DNA of 38,694 bases, taken from positions 1 through 38,694 of the forward strand of contig OMIX01000086.1 in assembly GCA_900299195.1 (NCBI GenBank), read 5' to 3'. Position 1 is the stretch's first letter, and every line of letters starts with the position of its first letter. This document shows positions 17,974 to 25,762 of the stretch, in pieces. A model generated the notes under the pieces. That model worked only from the letters and a program-made list of their open reading frames with translations. It had not been told where the DNA came from and did no database searches. The position numbers and the translations under genes were made by a program. The DNA is from Deltaproteobacteria bacterium. GTDB taxonomy: Bacteria > Bdellovibrionota > FAC87 > UBA2466.

Positions 17974-18669
17974 TCAAGACACAGGCAGTCCAAGAAAAAC
18001 TCCCAATTTGAAGCTGTCCATTCGACCGAACCCTAAAAGCAGTTGGTACCTGGAATAGAGAGTCCAACGGAGGCCGTCAGATTCTTGGTAAGTGATATCA
18101 GCTTGAATCAAGGGATTATTCAAATTGTAAACGGAGAGTTCCTCAAAAGTGGCTACTTTGGCCCCCGTGGAAAAACAGGTACTCCAATGAATCTCAGTCC
18201 CAAGAGCCACTGCAAAATCATGTTCTGAGTAACTGGATCCTAAAACAGCGGGGAGAAAATGGGTTTTTCCCAAATCTACAAATCTTCGATACCACCCCCC
18301 TTGGAGGAAGAGGTTCCAAGACTGGAAAGGTCTATAGTGGAGATGGGCTAGGGCCAGGAAAGAGGAAAGGGAAGTGGTAGAGCTTAATGCGTTTTCTTCG
18401 GAGAAACGTAAGGAAGTAGAAAAAAAAGGGAACCAAGGCAGAGTGCCACCTAGCGCATATCCCCAGCTTTCAATATCCTTAGTAGAAAGCGAAAGGCGGC
18501 CAGCACTTTGGAATTGAATTCCATAAAGGGGGTTAGATTCAAAATAACCCGAAAAACTGGAGAGGTCTCGATCCGTATTCAAATGCTCAAATCTTCCATC
18601 TAAAGTTAAAGAGCTAGCCCACAAGGAGAGGGGAAATAAACCCAGGATCCACCCACTTTTAAGAAACAC
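17974..18669 (-). CDS. Unknown exported protein, probable small outer-membrane beta-barrel
   Basis: A 231-residue protein not recognised by family. Residues 1-18 form a signal peptide ending near L-W-A-S. The rest alternates polar and hydrophobic/aromatic residues in short strands broken by turns, as in 8-10 strand outer-membrane barrels. It does not end in the classical C-terminal Phe (the end is G-L-P-V-S). The start is a GTG that overlaps the end of the threonine ammonia-lyase gene by 11 bases, with AAGG about 7 bases upstream, so its translation is probably coupled to that gene. The function is unknown. Confidence 0.55.
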   Translation of the reverse strand: MFLKSGWILGLFPLSLWASSLTLDGRFEHLNTDRDLSSFSGYFESNPLYGIQFQSAGRLSLSTKDIESWGYALGGTLPWFPFFSTSLRFSEENALSSTTSLSSFLALAHLHYRPFQSWNLFLQGGWYRRFVDLGKTHFLPAVLGSSYSEHDFAVALGTEIHWSTCFSTGAKVATFEELSVYNLNNPLIQADITYQESDGLRWTLYSRYQLLLGFGRMDSFKLGVFLGLPVS

Positions 18670-19879
18670 GTGTGACCTTGAATCCGCGAGAGTTAAGTAG
18701 TTTTATAATCTCTTCGGTGTGCTTTGAACCCCGTGTTTCAATATCGGCTTCCACTTCAGCTTCTCCCACTCGAGAGTGGAGGGTGGCTCTTTGGTGATAA
18801 ATCTGAGAAATATTAGCCCCCGATTCGGCCAACACTTGAGTTAAAGCGTTTAAGCCCCCAGGGCGATCCATGACCGTAATGATCAAACGGACTAGACGGC
18901 CTTGTTCCACCATGCCCCGATTTAACACCATGTTAAGTGCTGGGATGTCGATATTCCCGCCCGAGAGAATGGCCGTGATGTTTTTTTCAGGAACCAAGTT
19001 TTCACAGATAGCCGCAACCGATAGAGCTCCGGCTCCTTCTGAAATCAGTTTTCCATGTTCCGCTAAAATAGCGACGGCATGGGCAATGGATTCCTCCGAA
19101 AGAGAAAAAATATCGTCGATAGAATATTTTAAAGCTTCGAGCATAAAAGCATCGGGACCTTTGGTGGCCACTCCTTCAGCCAAAGTGAAAGAAGGGGTCT
19201 CTCGAGTGGGGGTGTTTGTTTTAAAAGATTTATAAGCCGCAGGCGCATGGGCGGCGGTGACTCCGTAAACTCGAATGCCTGGGCGCAAAGCTTTGAGAGC
19301 CGTTCCTATTCCCGTGGCAATTCCTCCCCCACCGACGCAAACGAGAACGGCCTCGGTATTTTCAAAAAGGGGAGTTTGAGTAAGCTCTAAACCAATCGTT
19401 CCTTGACCCGCCATCACTTTGGGGTCTCGGAAGGGATGAACAAAGACCAACCCTTGATCTTGAGAAAGTTTCATCGCATGTTCGTAAGAGTCATCATAGA
19501 CCTTTCCGACCAATTCAACACTTGCCCCCCAAGCCAAAGTGTTTTGAACTTTAATCGCGGGGGTCCATTCGGGCATGACAATGGTGGATTTAATCCCTAA
19601 CTGATGACAGATCGCTGCCACACCTTGAGCGTGATTGCCCGCACTCGCAGCCACTACTCCAGATTTTTTACTTTGAGCCAAGTTTTCTAAGATGCAATTG
19701 GCGGCACCCCGTATTTTGAAAGATCCCGTAATTTGAAGCGATTCGCATTTTAAAAAAATATTTTTTTGTGTCTCTCGGCTTAAGTAATCAAACCGAATCA
19801 TGGGAGTGTTTCGAATGTACGGAGCTATTCGTTTCTGAGCTTCTTGGATGTCTTTGAGTTCAATAGGAGACTTGGTCAT
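18659..19879 (-). CDS. ilvA: Threonine ammonia-lyase with C-terminal ACT domain
   Basis: PLP enzyme converting L-threonine to 2-oxobutanoate and ammonia, the entry step to isoleucine. The PLP lysine is Lys55 in G-S-F-K-I-R-G-A. The phosphate-binding loop is V-G-G-G-G-I-A-T-G near residue 185. A single ACT domain occupies about 328-406 (R-L-I-I-T-V-M-D-R-P-G-G), as in the roughly 400-residue type rather than the 514-residue E. coli IlvA with its double ACT-like tail. The ACT domain implies allosteric control by an amino acid, probably isoleucine or valine. No other branched-chain genes are near. The symbol could equally be tdcB. No strong ribosome binding site precedes the ATG. Confidence 0.88.
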   Translation of the reverse strand: MTKSPIELKDIQEAQKRIAPYIRNTPMIRFDYLSRETQKNIFLKCESLQITGSFKIRGAANCILENLAQSKKSGVVAASAGNHAQGVAAICHQLGIKSTIVMPEWTPAIKVQNTLAWGASVELVGKVYDDSYEHAMKLSQDQGLVFVHPFRDPKVMAGQGTIGLELTQTPLFENTEAVLVCVGGGGIATGIGTALKALRPGIRVYGVTAAHAPAAYKSFKTNTPTRETPSFTLAEGVATKGPDAFMLEALKYSIDDIFSLSEESIAHAVAILAEHGKLISEGAGALSVAAICENLVPEKNITAILSGGNIDIPALNMVLNRGMVEQGRLVRLIITVMDRPGGLNALTQVLAESGANISQIYHQRATLHSRVGEAEVEADIETRGSKHTEEIIKLLNSRGFKVTRVS

Positions 19880-19934
19880 TTGCTAAGAATGATAGCACCA
19901 AGCCTCCCTACTGTCATGAGTCTAAAATAGAAGT

Positions 19935-22487
19935 CTATTCCTCTTTGGAGTTCTGAAGATCCAGAGTCATCCAATAGACTAAATTACGTCGCGCATAGTC
20001 TTGGAAGGCGCAGATACTTTCTCCCCTGACTGGCCAACTTCGGAAAGGCTCATTCATATAATTATTGTAGTGAATATTGAGCCCCATTTTTGCCATTTCA
20101 GAATTGCGTCCCACTTTATTTAAGTCGAAAGCACTTCGTAAAATAGCTCCTTTGCAAATAGGTTCAAATTTTTTACGATCTTCAAACGACAAGGTTTGAA
20201 TGCAGAGCTTTGCTTTAAATTGGTCGAAAGAACCAAATTCATCGTCAGCCCCTCGAATAGCGGGTTGAGTTGAAACATGAAACGGATAAAGTTCCGGATG
20301 GAACATACGTCGTGTCCAAGGAAGAACGGCGTAAGTTGAGGGTCCGCCTAGGTAAAAAGCCCAAAAGCCTCCCCAACTTCCGAAGTATCCTTGATCGCCC
20401 CAATAATCTTGATTGAGACGAGAGAGGGTTCGGAGATTTAAAAAAGAATTGGCGGGTTGTTGCCCGTCGGCGATATATCCTAGTTCTTCAATGGTGGGGT
20501 ACAAGCTGTCACTAAAAACTTGTTCGATAGTCTCTAAGTTTCGTTTGTTGACTACTTGTGCTGAGGCCAAATCATTTTTCATCATTGTGGGGTTGTGGCC
20601 TGTAGAGCTCAGCAACCGGAATAGCATTTCGTTGCCGCTTTCCAATAAGATTTGGTTTTCCCATTTCCCGAGATCCTCATCTTGTTTGATTCTTAAAGCA
20701 TAATCATACTGGATGAGAGTGGATAACCGGTTAGAAAGAAAAGTGTCTCTTTGAAGAAGAATATTGAATTGCTCGAAGGCCGATTCAATCACTGAGGCAT
20801 AAGCTTTTTTGATCTCTTCAGAAAGGCCCAAATCTTCGTTTTCAAGTGCGGTTCTGGCAATGGTGCGAATATTTTCGTAGCTGTCTAAGACTTTCTTAAT
20901 TCGAACGCGAGTGTCCTGAATGGTAGGAATAAGAATGAGATCTCCGTCTGAATCCAGAATCTTCTTTTGTAAATTTTTTAAGTAAGAAGTGATCCGCTGC
21001 AAACTTTCCACTACGGTGACGGTTTGATTAGTGACCGACTCATTCACTAAGTTCGGCATGTCGACAATCATTCTTTGTTGGAAATAGAGGCTTGCTTGGT
21101 TAAGCGCTTGATCCATCAAACGCTCTAACTGTTGCCCAATCACTTTAGACAACTGATCAGGGTCTTGGAATGGACCCTGGAACTGTCCTCCGTTCAACAT
21201 CCATTGATCCCAGCTCACTGGAATTCGAGTTTCTCCATCCTTAGGAGGACGACACTCGTTGGGCATGACGGTGAGACCGATGAGTTTGAATGGAATCATG
21301 TCTTCATGGGTGGCCATGGTGAAAAAATTAACGTGGCCATTGGTTTCGCTTCCTCCTGCTAAACGAGCAGTCAAACCTTTGATGAGTTTAAGGAGAGCAT
21401 TTTGTTTGCTACCTAAATCTTTCAAAGTGGAATAGGTGAGCAGCTCTTCCGAGTAGGTCCCTTGAATGGAGTAAATATCCATCATAAGACCATTCACATC
21501 TTGGAGAACTCTATTTTTAAAAACGGCATCGGTGGAGAGTTTGGGGCGAATTCCGAATTGGATTTTTTGAATCCACTGAGACACTTTGGGAATGTCGTGA
21601 GACAAAATGTAGTAACCCTCTAAAGGATTGTCTACGGTGGGCTCACCGCGTTTATTTCGATTGGGCTTTAAATTAGCAATCGAGTAATCTAAAAGTTGTC
21701 TTGCATCTCGCGCGGCACAATAGGTTTGGCTTGTGGTTTCCATGAGACAGCTCATCGACAACCAAAATTCACTTTGGTCCAATTTTCTCAAAGCGGTGGT
21801 GAATTTGCGATTTCTTACCATCGTCACCAGGTTGGCAATGGAATTTCCTAAGCGGCTGGTGACCCCTTCTTGGGATGAAACAAACGCAGCCGCCATTTTT
21901 ACAGAAGCAGCTAAAAGAGCCATGCCTTGGTCGGGATTTCCAATCAGACAACGATCATAGCTGGGAAGAACCGTAAAAACTTGATCCATCATGTCCATGC
22001 CAGTGAGCGCAGTTCTTCGCACTCGAGTGGAAAGATCCTTTAAACCCACTGCGATCGCTGCAGCGGCTGGATTGGCTGCAGCCCCGGCAGCTGCGGTCAC
22101 TCCTTCCACTTTAGCTGTTTCTGCAGCGAGAGAGGCCCCTTCTAAAGTTCTCGCTGTGAGAAGTTTAAAAACTTCCGATTTCAATTGTGGGCTTGCCACT
22201 GCGAAGTTTCTTAATGCGTTCATCTCATTGGGGACACTTTCGATACGGTCGGTTCGTTTGGTTTCACCTTCTGGAGTGTTGAGTGCGTCTTCGGCTATTT
22301 TTAATTTGGGGACAATGGACTCAATCCCTTTGCAGTTAGGATCATTTTTGAGGGTTTCGACAATGCCTAAAATGGTTTTGGTCTGGGTGAGGGCCGCTTG
22401 GGACCAAGCTCCCACCGAAGCACAGCCTCCTCCAAAAGAGTAGGTCCCCGCAAGAGCAGGAACACAAGTTATTGAAACTAATGCCAA
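19935..22487 (-). CDS. Unknown 850-residue exported protein with disturbed start region
   Basis: No family was recognised. The N-terminus (LALVSITCVPALAG) looks like the core and cleavage site of a signal peptide. The body is mostly helical with an Ala-rich stretch at about 110-150, several Cys pairs and many aromatic residues near the C-terminus. The only start in this frame is a TTG at 22487 with no ribosome binding site and no positive N-region. A strong site (GGAGG, 22519-22515) and an ATG (22510) stand just upstream but in another frame, ending after 10 codons at 22478. A -1 shift in the T-rich stretch would join them into a complete signal peptide. It is a single gene with its own upstream region, probably a lineage-specific periplasmic or surface protein. 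Confidence 0.7.
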   Translation of the reverse strand: MALVSITCVPALAGTYSFGGGCASVGAWSQAALTQTKTILGIVETLKNDPNCKGIESIVPKLKIAEDALNTPEGETKRTDRIESVPNEMNALRNFAVASPQLKSEVFKLLTARTLEGASLAAETAKVEGVTAAAGAAANPAAAAIAVGLKDLSTRVRRTALTGMDMMDQVFTVLPSYDRCLIGNPDQGMALLAASVKMAAAFVSSQEGVTSRLGNSIANLVTMVRNRKFTTALRKLDQSEFWLSMSCLMETTSQTYCAARDARQLLDYSIANLKPNRNKRGEPTVDNPLEGYYILSHDIPKVSQWIQKIQFGIRPKLSTDAVFKNRVLQDVNGLMMDIYSIQGTYSEELLTYSTLKDLGSKQNALLKLIKGLTARLAGGSETNGHVNFFTMATHEDMIPFKLIGLTVMPNECRPPKDGETRIPVSWDQWMLNGGQFQGPFQDPDQLSKVIGQQLERLMDQALNQASLYFQQRMIVDMPNLVNESVTNQTVTVVESLQRITSYLKNLQKKILDSDGDLILIPTIQDTRVRIKKVLDSYENIRTIARTALENEDLGLSEEIKKAYASVIESAFEQFNILLQRDTFLSNRLSTLIQYDYALRIKQDEDLGKWENQILLESGNEMLFRLLSSTGHNPTMMKNDLASAQVVNKRNLETIEQVFSDSLYPTIEELGYIADGQQPANSFLNLRTLSRLNQDYWGDQGYFGSWGGFWAFYLGGPSTYAVLPWTRRMFHPELYPFHVSTQPAIRGADDEFGSFDQFKAKLCIQTLSFEDRKKFEPICKGAILRSAFDLNKVGRNSEMAKMGLNIHYNNYMNEPFRSWPVRGESICAFQDYARRNLVYWMTLDLQNSKEE

Positions 22488-22519
22488 AAACCGAAAAAAG
22501 CCCGATCCATCAAACCTCC
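22478..22519 (-). promoter_or_regulatory. Ribosome binding site plus out-of-frame ATG at the start of the 850-residue protein
   Basis: On the minus strand, GGAGG (22519-22515) is followed 4 bases later by ATG (22510). The frame reads M-D-R-A-F-F-G-F-W-H-stop. It contains T TTT TTC, a classic -1 slippery heptamer in the correct phase, and a second run of five T. A -1 shift at the heptamer would yield M-D-R-A-F-F-R-F-L-A-L-V-S, which joins the signal peptide of the long frame. Confidence 0.5.
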
Positions 22520-22597
22520 AGCTTAAAGTTAACGCGTCGTATCATATTTTGTGGAGTTTCCGAAGCCATTTTATGGGGAGTTGTAGAATGGGAGGGG

Positions 22598-22688
22598 TGA
22601 GCTGCCCCAGTCCGCAGTGGGCCTCAGTTTAGCCGACGGATCTCAAACAAAAAGGCGAGGTGCGATGAATAAAGTAGAGTTCGACTAA
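22598..22688 (+). mobile_element. Possible left-end remnant of an IS3-type insertion sequence
   Basis: The stretch begins TGAGCTGCCCC, similar in style to the TG-starting ends of IS3-family elements. About 65 bases on, a ribosome binding site (GCGAGG) and ATG at 22665 open a frame M-N-K-V-E-F-D that stops at once. This is the spacing of the first transposase gene in such elements. No transposase, no right end and no target duplication are visible. The call is from pattern memory only. Confidence 0.3.
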
Positions 22689-22724
22689 AATTCAACCCTC
22701 TATTATCTAGGATAAATTTAAGGA

Positions 22725-22786
22725 AATGGAAAACCAAGTCTACCGGCTTAGGCTTCGCTATGCGCCGTACGACCTGGTTTTCCATT
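22725..22786. repeat. Long imperfect hairpin (about 20 bp stem)
   Basis: AATGGAAAACCA (22725-22736) pairs with TGGTTTTCCATT (22775-22786). After one mismatch the stem continues with GTC/GAC, TAC/GTA and GGC/GCC, each with small bulges. The loop is about 15 bases around GGCTTCGC. No proper T-run follows. It could be a terminator for whatever lies upstream, a small folded RNA, or the core of a miniature repeat. Confidence 0.5.
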
Positions 22787-22802
22787 GTTTAAGAAATCTC
22801 AT

Positions 22803-22944
22803 TAGAGTTGGAAGGGAAATACAAAGTGGTGCTATTCCAACTGCACGGGTGGCAGCGGAGTGTGTCGTACCGTCCATTCTGGAAGGGTAGACACCGCAGC
22901 TGACAGGCCCCGTGCGATTTGAAGGCGGTAGGATACTAACTCTG
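22803..22944 (+). ncRNA. Candidate structured RNA / dispersed element, copy B
   Basis: This copy is related to copy A (72-201) and folds better. TAGAGTT (22803-22809) can close with AACTCTG (22938-22944). Inside, GCACGGG (22843-22849) pairs with CCCGTGC (22909-22915). CAGC (22853-22856) pairs with GCTG (22899-22902). GTGTC (22862-22866) pairs with GACAC (22890-22894). These nest into one arm. The third position of GACAC/GTGTC is C-G here and A-T in copy A (GAAA/TTTC), a compensatory change. An alternative hairpin GTTGGA/TCCAAC (22807-22812 with 22836-22841) competes with the closing helix. No matching family was recognised. Confidence 0.45.
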
Positions 22945-23013
22945 TATAACCCTCAACGCCAAGATATCGCTTCGACCCATCAACCACTTGCACAAAAAAT
23001 TAGAGAGGGGCTT

Positions 23014-23086
23014 AGCCGACGACCGGAATCGAACCGGTGACCTGCTCATTACGAATGAGCTGCTCTACCGACTGAGCTACGTCGGC
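23014..23086 (-). tRNA. tRNA-Thr, anticodon CGT
   Basis: A complete cloverleaf lies on the minus strand. The 7-bp acceptor stem is GCCGACG/CGTCGGC. The D arm is GCTC...GAGC. The anticodon stem GCTCA/TGAGC encloses the loop TTCGTAA, so the anticodon is CGT and reads ACG. The T arm ACCGG TTCGATT CCGGT ends the fold. The discriminator base is T and CCA is not encoded. A run of six T follows about 17 bases downstream and may serve termination. Confidence 0.95.
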
Positions 23087-23339
23087 CCATATCTGTTCGA
23101 AAACACTATTCAATTTCGTAGGATTTGTCTACCCAAGCCCATTCGAAACTAGCTCTGTCTTAAAAGCTAACAGGTCAAACAGGGGGAATTCAGCTAGTTA
23201 GACTGTCAAAGAGTTGAGTCACTAAAAGCTTTACACTCCTGATGTTCCTTTTAGCCTGGGAACTCCCTTTAAAATGTGGTCTTCGGGTTGCATCACTGTC
23301 CAGTAGGGGAAAGTGTCTTCACACTATTTTGGGGGAGTC
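23087..23339. other. Intergenic region between tRNA-Thr and the lectin gene
   Basis: No gene was found. It must hold the divergent promoters for tRNA-Thr (minus) and the lectin gene (plus), but no hexamer pair stands out on either strand. GGGGGAG at 23331-23337 directly precedes the lectin ATG. An in-frame GTG at 23313 with AGGGGAAA before it is an alternative but less likely start. Confidence 0.4.
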
Positions 23340-24743
23340 ATGAAAGCTTCAAGATTCATACAACGAATTTTTTTCACTGCCGCTCTTATTTTTTTAAGCC
23401 ACTGTGCTCGAAAAACAGGGCCTAGAACTTCTTTTCCGGTGTTGGTGGATCCTTCTTCTACCACCTCTTCGACTGTGAGTACCTGCTCAGCCAATCCAGT
23501 GGTCACAGTTCAAGTGAGTTCTCCCGTGGTTAGGGCTGTTCCCACCACTGTCCGTTTTACGGGTTCTGGATTGTGCGGCAACGAATTTAAAATAATCAGT
23601 GGACTGAATAATCAAGTGGGAAGCTTTATTTCCTCAGGTGGGGTGTTAGAAGTCGCCGATGTTTTCAATTATTCTGGAACCTATACTAGGCAGTACAACT
23701 TTCAACTGGTCACTCCCGGCGGAGCCACTTTCGGAATTGTTTACTCTGCAGGTTTGGGTCTTACAGTCAACGAACCTTCGACTACCACCACAACAACAGC
23801 TCCGGTGACTACGACCAATCCTCCCGTAACAACCACGACGACTACTATGCCCGTGGTTAATCCTCCCACTTGTCAAATCGAACGAGTTTTAGATGCGGCT
23901 CACCCGCCTACAAGCAACGCCCAACAGTTAATTTGGGTGAGGGTGAATGCCTTTGGAAGTCAGATTGCTTCAACCACCTTGAATGGGTATTCGGTAACTC
24001 CGGGAGCGGTCTATGCGATTTCTACTAACAATTTTCCCTTTTATGAAATGGAGGCTAGAGTTTCTAATCAATTCGGGGCAACGACCTCTTGCCGCTTGAG
24101 TGTGGCCACTTCCTTCTGTTTACATTCTCGGGTTGGAGTAGTGAACCCCACTTCGGTAACCACCGAAGTGACGGTAGTTGGGGCTTATTCCCAAATTTTT
24201 ATTCAGGATGTCCTTCAACCGAATCCACTACCCGCTCTACCTTGGGTGGCTTATACCGAAATTTTCTCAGCTTCGGCGGTTGAGAGAGTCCGAACCACTA
24301 CGGGAAGAGTTTACTCGAGTGTGGGAGATACTTGGAGTTGTCCTGTGACCTACACGGTCCCTGCGTTAACTCCTCCGGCTCCCAGAAGCTTCATGAACAT
24401 GAATGAATATCTTTACGCGGGAGATTCGTTGGTGCCACCGGGGCCCAACATTTGTAATTGCCGAGCCGTCATGCAGCACGATGGGAATTTTGTGGTCTAC
24501 AAAGGAACCCGGGCCTTGTGGAATACTCACACTTGGAACAACCCAGGAGCCTACTTTGTATTCCAAAACGATGGGAATCTGGTCGTTTATAATGCATCAG
24601 GTAGGGCTAAATGGAATGCTTACACTTACAATCGCGGCGCTTGGCAGTTGCACATGCAAGCCGATTGTAACTTAGTCTTGTATTCCTATAATTTCTCAAC
24701 GCCAGTGTGGCAGACCTACACTCATCAAAATAATTGTTACTAA
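23340..24743 (+). CDS. Probable surface lipoprotein with Thr-rich linker and bulb-type mannose-binding lectin domain
   Basis: Predicted 467-residue exported protein. The N-terminus has a hydrophobic signal ending L-S-H-Cys22, a slightly non-standard lipobox. A beta-sandwich-like region follows, then a Thr/Pro-rich linker (about residues 141-170, several runs of 5-6 Thr), then a second Cys-containing beta region. From about residue 350 there is a B-lectin (GNA-type) domain. It carries three Q-x-D-x-N-x-V-x-Y sugar-binding motifs: QHDGNFVVY (379-387), QNDGNLVVY (409-417) and QADCNLVLY (440-448), spaced 30-31 residues apart. In plant and bacterial GNA-type lectins this motif binds mannose. ATG 23340 is chosen because it begins the lipoprotein signal exactly. 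Its stop lies 3 bases from the convergent GT2 gene. Confidence 0.8.
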   Translation: MKASRFIQRIFFTAALIFLSHCARKTGPRTSFPVLVDPSSTTSSTVSTCSANPVVTVQVSSPVVRAVPTTVRFTGSGLCGNEFKIISGLNNQVGSFISSGGVLEVADVFNYSGTYTRQYNFQLVTPGGATFGIVYSAGLGLTVNEPSTTTTTTAPVTTTNPPVTTTTTTMPVVNPPTCQIERVLDAAHPPTSNAQQLIWVRVNAFGSQIASTTLNGYSVTPGAVYAISTNNFPFYEMEARVSNQFGATTSCRLSVATSFCLHSRVGVVNPTSVTTEVTVVGAYSQIFIQDVLQPNPLPALPWVAYTEIFSASAVERVRTTTGRVYSSVGDTWSCPVTYTVPALTPPAPRSFMNMNEYLYAGDSLVPPGPNICNCRAVMQHDGNFVVYKGTRALWNTHTWNNPGAYFVFQNDGNLVVYNASGRAKWNAYTYNRGAWQLHMQADCNLVLYSYNFSTPVWQTYTHQNNCY

Positions 24744-24746
24744 AGG

Positions 24747-25730
24747 TTAGATTCGAACGATCTTCGGCACAAAACTCGATTCTTCCATGGAGAGCGAGTG
24801 GGGTGCCGAAGTTTCTAGAACTTTCTCTACGAGGTAGAGAGGTCTCTCTTTGACTTCATCGTAAATTCTAGCGATGTACTCTCCAATAATCCCTAGGCAG
24901 AGCAATTGAATCCCACTTCCAAAGGCTAGGGCGGACATGGTGGAGGCCCAACCTGGAATGGCTAAATCGGTAAAGAGTTTAATCGACACAATAGCAGTTC
25001 CCGAAATGAGTGCAGCAAGCGATGCGATTAAACCCATCACACTCACCATTCTTACTGGAAGGCTCGAGAAGCTTAAAAAAGCCGTGATAGCTAACTGGAT
25101 AAGTCCCTTCAATCCCACTCGAGAATTTCCTTCAAGTCGTTTTAAACGATGAACTGGAATCGCCTCGATTTTTGGCGAGGCAAATCCTACTAAGCCCGGG
25201 AAATATCTGTTTTTTTCTTTGAGCGTTTTGATGCGTTGGATCACCGAAGCATCAAGAAGACAATGGGTTCCAAAATTAACTGGGGGCAGTTGTGGGGCAA
25301 CTTTGTGAAGGAGATAGTAAAAAGTGTTAAACAAAACTTTGTTTGATTCTGATCTAGAAACCCTCTCGGCGACCACCGTTTTTGAGCCATTTTTCCAAGC
25401 AAGAAACATTTCAGGAATAGCTTCGGGAGGGTCTTGGAGATCGGCATCCATAAAAACGGCCAGATCTCCTCGAAAGTGCGAAACTCCACAAGCTAGAGCC
25501 GGTCCGTGACCAAAGTTGTGTAATAAATGAACGACCCGAATGTCGTTTCTACTTGAGTGCAATTGACTCAGTAATTCAGTCGACCCATCGCTAGAACCAT
25601 CATTGATAAAGAGGTAGCTCAGGGTGGCTGATGGGCTTAATTCTTTTTTAACCTGGTCGAGTCTTGCGATGAGGTTCGGGATATTTTTGACTTCATTGAA
25701 AATAGGCAAAATAACTTCGATATGGGCCAT
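24747..25730 (-). CDS. GT2 polyprenyl-phosphate glycosyltransferase (GtrB/DPM-like)
   Basis: Probably transfers a sugar from a nucleotide donor to undecaprenyl phosphate on the inner membrane. The 327-residue protein has a GT-A catalytic domain: P-I-F-N-E at the start, N-D-G-S-S-D-G-S, N-F-G-H-G-P-A-L, and the D-A-D-L-Q-D-P-P metal motif near residue 96. Two membrane segments follow (about 230-290), with the conserved G-E-Y-I-A-R-I-Y-D-E-V-K-x-R-P end. This layout is typical of bactoprenol glucosyltransferases of O-antigen modification and of ArnC-like enzymes. The GT-C type membrane transferase at 13502-15040 could in principle use such a lipid-linked sugar, but the two are 10 kb apart. No flippase (GtrA) is adjacent. 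Confidence 0.85.
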   Translation of the reverse strand: MAHIEVILPIFNEVKNIPNLIARLDQVKKELSPSATLSYLFINDGSSDGSTELLSQLHSSRNDIRVVHLLHNFGHGPALACGVSHFRGDLAVFMDADLQDPPEAIPEMFLAWKNGSKTVVAERVSRSESNKVLFNTFYYLLHKVAPQLPPVNFGTHCLLDASVIQRIKTLKEKNRYFPGLVGFASPKIEAIPVHRLKRLEGNSRVGLKGLIQLAITAFLSFSSLPVRMVSVMGLIASLAALISGTAIVSIKLFTDLAIPGWASTMSALAFGSGIQLLCLGIIGEYIARIYDEVKERPLYLVEKVLETSAPHSLSMEESSFVPKIVRI

Positions 25731-25762
25731 AAGTTTTCCGTTTTTTAAAGGTTCAGGGCTCT

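Noticed and set aside
22725-22786. Integron attC site
   Set aside because: The length and hairpin shape suggested it, but the ends lack the R'/R'' boxes (RYYYAAC and GTTRRRY) and no integrase or cassette array is present.
22803-22944. Known riboswitch or housekeeping RNA (c-di-GMP-I, cobalamin, TPP, SRP, tmRNA, RNase P, 6S)
   Set aside because: None of the signature sequences I know for these families is present in either copy.
23761-23860. Thr-codon repeats in the lectin gene as a CRISPR or tandem-repeat array
   Set aside because: The units are short, in frame and irregular, and encode a Thr/Pro linker. No CRISPR array or cas gene was seen anywhere in the window.
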